Source: Pseudomonadales bacterium
GTDB taxonomy: Bacteria; Pseudomonadota; Gammaproteobacteria; Pseudomonadales; Azotimanducaceae
Assembly (NCBI GenBank): GCA_007128525.1
Contig: SKXG01000358.1
Coordinates: 1 to 9,658, forward strand
DNA: 9,658 nucleotides
Reading direction: 5' to 3'
The translations under genes and the position numbers were made by a program. Positions 6,492 to 9,658 of this stretch are shown here, one piece after another (position 1 is the first letter of the stretch; each line of letters opens with the position of its first letter). The notes beneath the pieces were generated by a model, which saw only the letters and a program-made list of their open reading frames with translations, was not told the DNA's origin and ran no database searches.

Positions 6492-6522
6492 GCCGCCGGG
6501 ATCTGTCAGTACGACCGGCGGC
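6492..6522 (-). terminator. GC-rich hairpin across the permease stop; attenuator or processing site rather than a classical terminator
   Basis: GCCGCCGG (6492-6499) and CCGGCGGC (6515-6522) are perfect inverted repeats of 8 bases around a 15-base loop that contains the permease stop codon (6508-6506). On the transcribed minus strand the stem is followed by TTCATTACTAG, which is not a true T-run. It could end part of the transcripts, stop 3'-end decay or mark an RNA cut, giving different levels of transporter and ACP-KS mRNA. Confidence 0.4.
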
Positions 6523-7699
6523 GCTGCAGCGTGCGAGCGAGTAACAGCGCCATGATACCGAAACCAGCCAGTGCCGCCGAATATGGCAGCACCGCGAGCG
6601 CGCCCCCACCATGCAGCAGCGCCACCAGCAGGCCATCCAGCCCCCAGCTCATCGGCGAAACAAGACTGAGCGTCTGCAGGCCGTCGGGCATCACGAACTT
6701 TGGCACCATGATGCCACCAATGGCAGCCAGGATAATGTTGCCGGCACCGCCCAGCATGGTGGTCTGCTCAGTGGTCCGACAAAAGACTGCGATCAGCAGC
6801 CCATAACCCAGCGCGGCCAGGCTGAGGCTCAACGCCATCAACACCAGGCCGCCGGTGGGCACCCCGGCCAACGACAAGGCCTCACCGCCGAAAGCGGGCA
6901 CCAGGTAGATGCCAATCAGCAGCATGGTCACGACCTGCACCTGATTGACCACGAAATACGGCAACAGTTTACCCAGCAATGCCACCCCGGCGCCTTGGGG
7001 CGTCGTCCGCAGCCGCTTCTCCATCCCCAGCTCACGCTCCCGAATCATGGTATTGGACAGCGGTATGACGATGAAGAACACGGCGAACACCAGCCAGGCC
7101 GGCACACTTTGCTGAACCGCGCTGGGCCGGCGCGAGCTGTTGGCATGGAGATACTGCACCTGCAGGCCAGCATCCGGCTCGATATCCAGCTCTGCACGAA
7201 TCGCAGGCCGATCGGCGAACAGTGCTTCCAGCTGAATCCGGGCCAGTGACTCACGCAAAGCGCCCATGAGCAGGCGCTCGCGGATCGCATCGATGTCTGG
7301 CGCCAGGGTCAGCTGCAGGTGCGTAGCCGGGGCCAGCTCACCGGCCTCAACGGCATCGCCAAACCCGTCGCCGAGTCGCAGCAAAAAGACCGGGCCATCA
7401 CGACTCAGGCCAGCTTCAAGCTGCCCGGGGTCCATGTCTGCTGTCAGCACCTGCAGGTCCAGCTGCTGACCGAGGCGGTCTATCAGATGGCCGGATGTGT
7501 CCGTCTGGTCGGCATCCACTGCCACACCCTGCAACAGGCTGCTGCTGGCCGCGCCAAACTGGTTCTGCAGCGCCAGCGACATGATCAGGATGAAGGCCGC
7601 CGGCATTGCGAACAGCAACATCAGCGCATGAGGATCACGCTGCAGCAGAAGCCGCTCTTTGTAGACGGCGCTACGCAACTGCATCAGCCAGTCCCGCAT
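6506..7699 (-). CDS. ABC-2 type transporter permease
   Basis: A 397-residue membrane protein with the layout of ABC-2 exporters. One membrane segment lies near residues 25-45 (LMLLFAMPAAFILIMSLAL), then comes a large soluble domain at about 46-198, probably outside the cytoplasm, and then five hydrophobic stretches near 200-218, 240-267, 278-305, 315-332 and 365-390. The sequence MIRERELGMEKRLRTTP (218-234) is the conserved cytoplasmic segment between the second and third membrane helices. The N-terminal 22 residues are basic and cytoplasmic. It forms the exporter with the ATPase encoded 3 bases upstream and presumably works as a dimer. Location inside a polyketide operon suggests it exports the pigment or lipid product across the inner membrane. 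The substrate is inference. Confidence 0.9.
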   Translation of the reverse strand: MRDWLMQLRSAVYKERLLLQRDPHALMLLFAMPAAFILIMSLALQNQFGAASSSLLQGVAVDADQTDTSGHLIDRLGQQLDLQVLTADMDPGQLEAGLSRDGPVFLLRLGDGFGDAVEAGELAPATHLQLTLAPDIDAIRERLLMGALRESLARIQLEALFADRPAIRAELDIEPDAGLQVQYLHANSSRRPSAVQQSVPAWLVFAVFFIVIPLSNTMIRERELGMEKRLRTTPQGAGVALLGKLLPYFVVNQVQVVTMLLIGIYLVPAFGGEALSLAGVPTGGLVLMALSLSLAALGYGLLIAVFCRTTEQTTMLGGAGNIILAAIGGIMVPKFVMPDGLQTLSLVSPMSWGLDGLLVALLHGGGALAVLPYSAALAGFGIMALLLARTLQRRRSY

Positions 7700-7702
7700 G
7701 GC

Positions 7703-8662
7703 TCAGTTCCGTGTCTGCAGGGCTGAAGTGTCGCGCTCGGGGCGCGCATTGGGCCCCCGTCGATGCAACAGCCTCAGGTAAACCTCTTCGAGCCGGCTCG
7801 GCCCGAAGCGCATTGCCAGAATGCTGCCCCCAGCCTCTGCGACCGCCTGCTGGACCGCCGGCAGCACGGTAAGGTCGACGTTATACAACCGCACCGCACC
7901 ATCTGACAGCCAGTCCACCTGCCAGGACGACAGTGCCCGTTCCAGCGCCTTCAGCGGGCCCTTCAACTCCAGTCGCAGGCCGGTCTCACCAAAATCAGCC
8001 AAAAAATCGGCCAAAGGTCCGCTGGCCAGCACACGCCCGGCATCAATGACGGTGACGTTGTCGCAGATGGCTTCCACCTCCTCCATGTAGTGGGAGGTGT
8101 ACACCAGCGTAATACCGTCACGACGCAGCCCATTGATGGCATTGAGAATGACCTGCCGGCTCTCGGCATCAATACCAACGGTCGGCTCGTCGAGATACAG
8201 GATACGCGGCTCATTGAGTAGCCCAACGGCAAGGTTGAGGCGCCGTTTCAAGCCGCCGGAGTAAGTCTCTGCACGCCGATCCAGCACGGCGGAAAGACCG
8301 CAGACTTCGGTCACAAAGTCGAGTCGCTCGCGCCAGCGCCCGGCCGCCATGCCATAGACACCGGCAAAGAAATGCAGGTTCTCGCGCGCGCTCAGCGTCG
8401 GATAAAACGCATAGTCTTGCGGCACCAGCGCGCTGATGGTCTTCAATGCCCCTGCCCGTTCAGGATCCAGACCGGCAACACGCACGCTGCCGGATTGATG
8501 CCGAAGTGCGCCCGTCAATATCGCCAGCAACGTACTCTTGCCAGCACCATTGGGGCCAAGCAGGCCAGACACTGCACCTTCGGGCAGTCTCAGACTGACA
8601 TCGCGCAGGGCGTCAGTCGCACTGCCCGGATACCGGTGCGTGACGTGCTCAACCTGGATCAT
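7703..8662 (-). CDS. ABC transporter ATP-binding protein
   Basis: A 319-residue nucleotide-binding subunit that powers export with the ABC-2 permease next to it. The motifs appear in order: Walker A GPNGAGKST (36-44), Q-loop VPQDYAFYP (80-88), signature YSGGLKRRL (134-142), Walker B and D-loop region LYLDEPTVGID (155-165) and H-loop His191 in YTSHYMEEVE. About 80 further residues after the ATPase core match the C-terminal extension seen in DrrA/NatA-type exporter ATPases. The start lies 8 bases after the methyltransferase stop and the stop lies 3 bases before the permease start, so the three genes are surely one transcript. No missing residues were seen. Confidence 0.95.
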   Translation of the reverse strand: MIQVEHVTHRYPGSATDALRDVSLRLPEGAVSGLLGPNGAGKSTLLAILTGALRHQSGSVRVAGLDPERAGALKTISALVPQDYAFYPTLSARENLHFFAGVYGMAAGRWRERLDFVTEVCGLSAVLDRRAETYSGGLKRRLNLAVGLLNEPRILYLDEPTVGIDAESRQVILNAINGLRRDGITLVYTSHYMEEVEAICDNVTVIDAGRVLASGPLADFLADFGETGLRLELKGPLKALERALSSWQVDWLSDGAVRLYNVDLTVLPAVQQAVAEAGGSILAMRFGPSRLEEVYLRLLHRRGPNARPERDTSALQTRN

Positions 8663-8670
8663 GGCAGCGC

Positions 8671-9658
8671 TCAGCGTTTCAGCCGGCAGGTCAGCAAGCT
8701 GTGCCCAAAGCTCAGATCCACCTCTGCGGTGATTTCCAGCCCCGCTTCATCCACCAAACCAGCGAAGCGGTCGTAGTGGTACATCCGGCTGTTGCCGTTG
8801 GCCACGCAGGTAAAGTACAGGGAGGTCGCATTCAGGCAGAAGGCCGCAGCATCAAAGGACTGCCGGTCGGCAAAGGGCTCAACTATGTGCAACGCACTGT
8901 CCGGCGTCATGACGTCCGCTGCGTGCCCCAGGATGCCGATGATCTGCGCTTCCGAAAAGCAATCGAGAAACTGGCTCATCCAGTAAGCATCGGCACCGGC
9001 CGGGAAGCGCACTTTCGGATCCAGCACATCTGCCGGCCAGTACTGCGCCCGGCTGCCGAGCCCTTCACCCTCAATGCGTTCGCGGGCCATGTCGAGCTGA
9101 CCCGGATGGTCCACCAGCGTAACCTGCACGTCAGCGTCATAACGCAGGCAATGCAGCGCCCACTTGCCGGTATTGCCGCCAATGTCTACCAGCGTGCGCA
9201 CCTTGCGGTCAAAAACCATCGGTAGCAGATGGTCGAACACCTGGTCGGAATAGTAGTGATCGAATTCGAACCAGCTACTTCGAGCAGGCTCCTCAAGCTG
9301 GCTCAAACCTTCATAGACCGTGTTCCACGGACCCAGTGTATGCAGCCCGGCCGGTCGGCCTTCACGAATCGACGTCTCGAGAAAGGGCAGCGCCTGATAA
9401 CAGATGTCACGGGTAAAGTTCATGTTCACGCGCGTCATTTCGTCATTCAGGACGAAATAACCCACGTTCTCGAGTACGAAACGGTCCTCCTCGCGGCGCA
9501 CCAGCGACAGGTCCACGCCAAAATCGAGCAGCACAGACACGCCGTAGCGGCTGAGCCCGACGCATTCGGCGAGCGTCTCCGGGGTGGCGCCTTCGCGCCC
9601 GGCATCAGCCACGGCCCGCAGCAGGCCGGTGTCCCGCATCACAACTGCGGCATAGAAA
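8671..9658 (-). CDS. SAM-dependent methyltransferase, start beyond the right window edge
   Basis: A class I methyltransferase of the plant-OMT/hydroxyneurosporene-OMT shape. The N-terminal part (up to about residue 90 of the visible protein) looks like the winged-helix dimerisation domain (ETLAECVGLSRYGVSVLL). The SAM-binding glycine loop follows as VDIGGNTGKWALHCL, with the acidic end of strand 2 in VTLVDHPGQLDMA and a late motif in ALHIVEPFAD. An ATG at 9639-9637 and a GTG just before it could be starts, but the frame stays open to the edge with FYAAVVMRDTGLL, which reads as continuous protein, so the real start is probably outside. Similar proteins occur in flexirubin and aryl polyene clusters. 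The likely target is a hydroxyl or ring carbon of the aryl or resorcinol unit; which one is not decidable here. First visible gene of the leftward operon. Confidence 0.85.
   Translation of the reverse strand, partial: FYAAVVMRDTGLLRAVADAGREGATPETLAECVGLSRYGVSVLLDFGVDLSLVRREEDRFVLENVGYFVLNDEMTRVNMNFTRDICYQALPFLETSIREGRPAGLHTLGPWNTVYEGLSQLEEPARSSWFEFDHYYSDQVFDHLLPMVFDRKVRTLVDIGGNTGKWALHCLRYDADVQVTLVDHPGQLDMARERIEGEGLGSRAQYWPADVLDPKVRFPAGADAYWMSQFLDCFSEAQIIGILGHAADVMTPDSALHIVEPFADRQSFDAAAFCLNATSLYFTCVANGNSRMYHYDRFAGLVDEAGLEITAEVDLSFGHSLLTCRLKR

Noticed and set aside
5932..6555. 207-codon plus-strand frame across the KS start, the ACP and the permease end
   Set aside because: Crosses three well-supported genes on the other strand and shows no protein family features.
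6611..7249. 212-codon plus-strand frame opposite the permease
   Set aside because: Extremely rich in Gln and His, as expected from the antisense of a Leu/Ala-rich membrane protein gene.
8701..9225. 174-codon plus-strand frame opposite the methyltransferase
   Set aside because: No recognisable domain; the minus strand carries clear SAM-binding motifs across the same bases.

Overview
The window comes from a GC-rich bacterial genome, most likely a proteobacterium. Codon use favours G or C in third positions, genes are packed with overlapping or abutting stops and starts, and the closest gene types I recognise are proteobacterial aryl polyene (APE) and dialkylresorcinol (DAR) genes. Nothing in the sequence fixes the genus. 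The window is the interior of a larger biosynthetic cluster: a gene is cut at each edge.

Layout. At the left edge (complement of 1-98) is the N-terminal part of an acyl carrier protein, running out of the window. A spacer of about 150 bases (99-250) separates it from a rightward operon (251-4109): a short FabZ/ApeI-like dehydratase, a DarA-type flavodoxin-fold aromatase with a C-terminal membrane segment, a DarB-type ketosynthase III, a small unknown protein with an XRE-like helix-turn-helix C-terminus, and a BtrH-like acyltransferase. The last three are joined by 1-base and 4-base stop/start overlaps. A leftward operon enters from the right edge (9658 down to 4116): a SAM-dependent methyltransferase (start outside the window), an ABC ATPase, an ABC-2 permease, an acyl carrier protein, a complete ketosynthase and a ketosynthase-like protein without catalytic residues (a chain-length-factor type). 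The two operons converge with 6 bases between their stop codons, inside a perfect 14-base palindrome.

How it may work together. The ketosynthase plus its inactive partner, the carrier proteins and the dehydratase look like part of a type II-like polyketide system that builds a (poly)unsaturated acyl chain, as in APE biosynthesis. DarB and DarA would join two acyl units into a cyclohexanedione and aromatise it to a dialkylresorcinol. The BtrH-like protein belongs to a family known to move an acyl group from a carrier protein to a small-molecule acceptor, so it could join the acyl chain to the resorcinol and give a flexirubin-like ester. The methyltransferase would tailor the product and the ABC transporter would move it across the inner membrane. 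Ketoreductase, aryl-starter (ammonia lyase and ligase), phosphopantetheinyl transferase and thioesterase genes are not seen here and would be expected outside the window if this is a full APE-DAR cluster.

There are no tRNA or rRNA genes, no CRISPR array and no recognisable mobile element. The only non-coding stretches of note are 99-250, 551-606 and 6460-6505.
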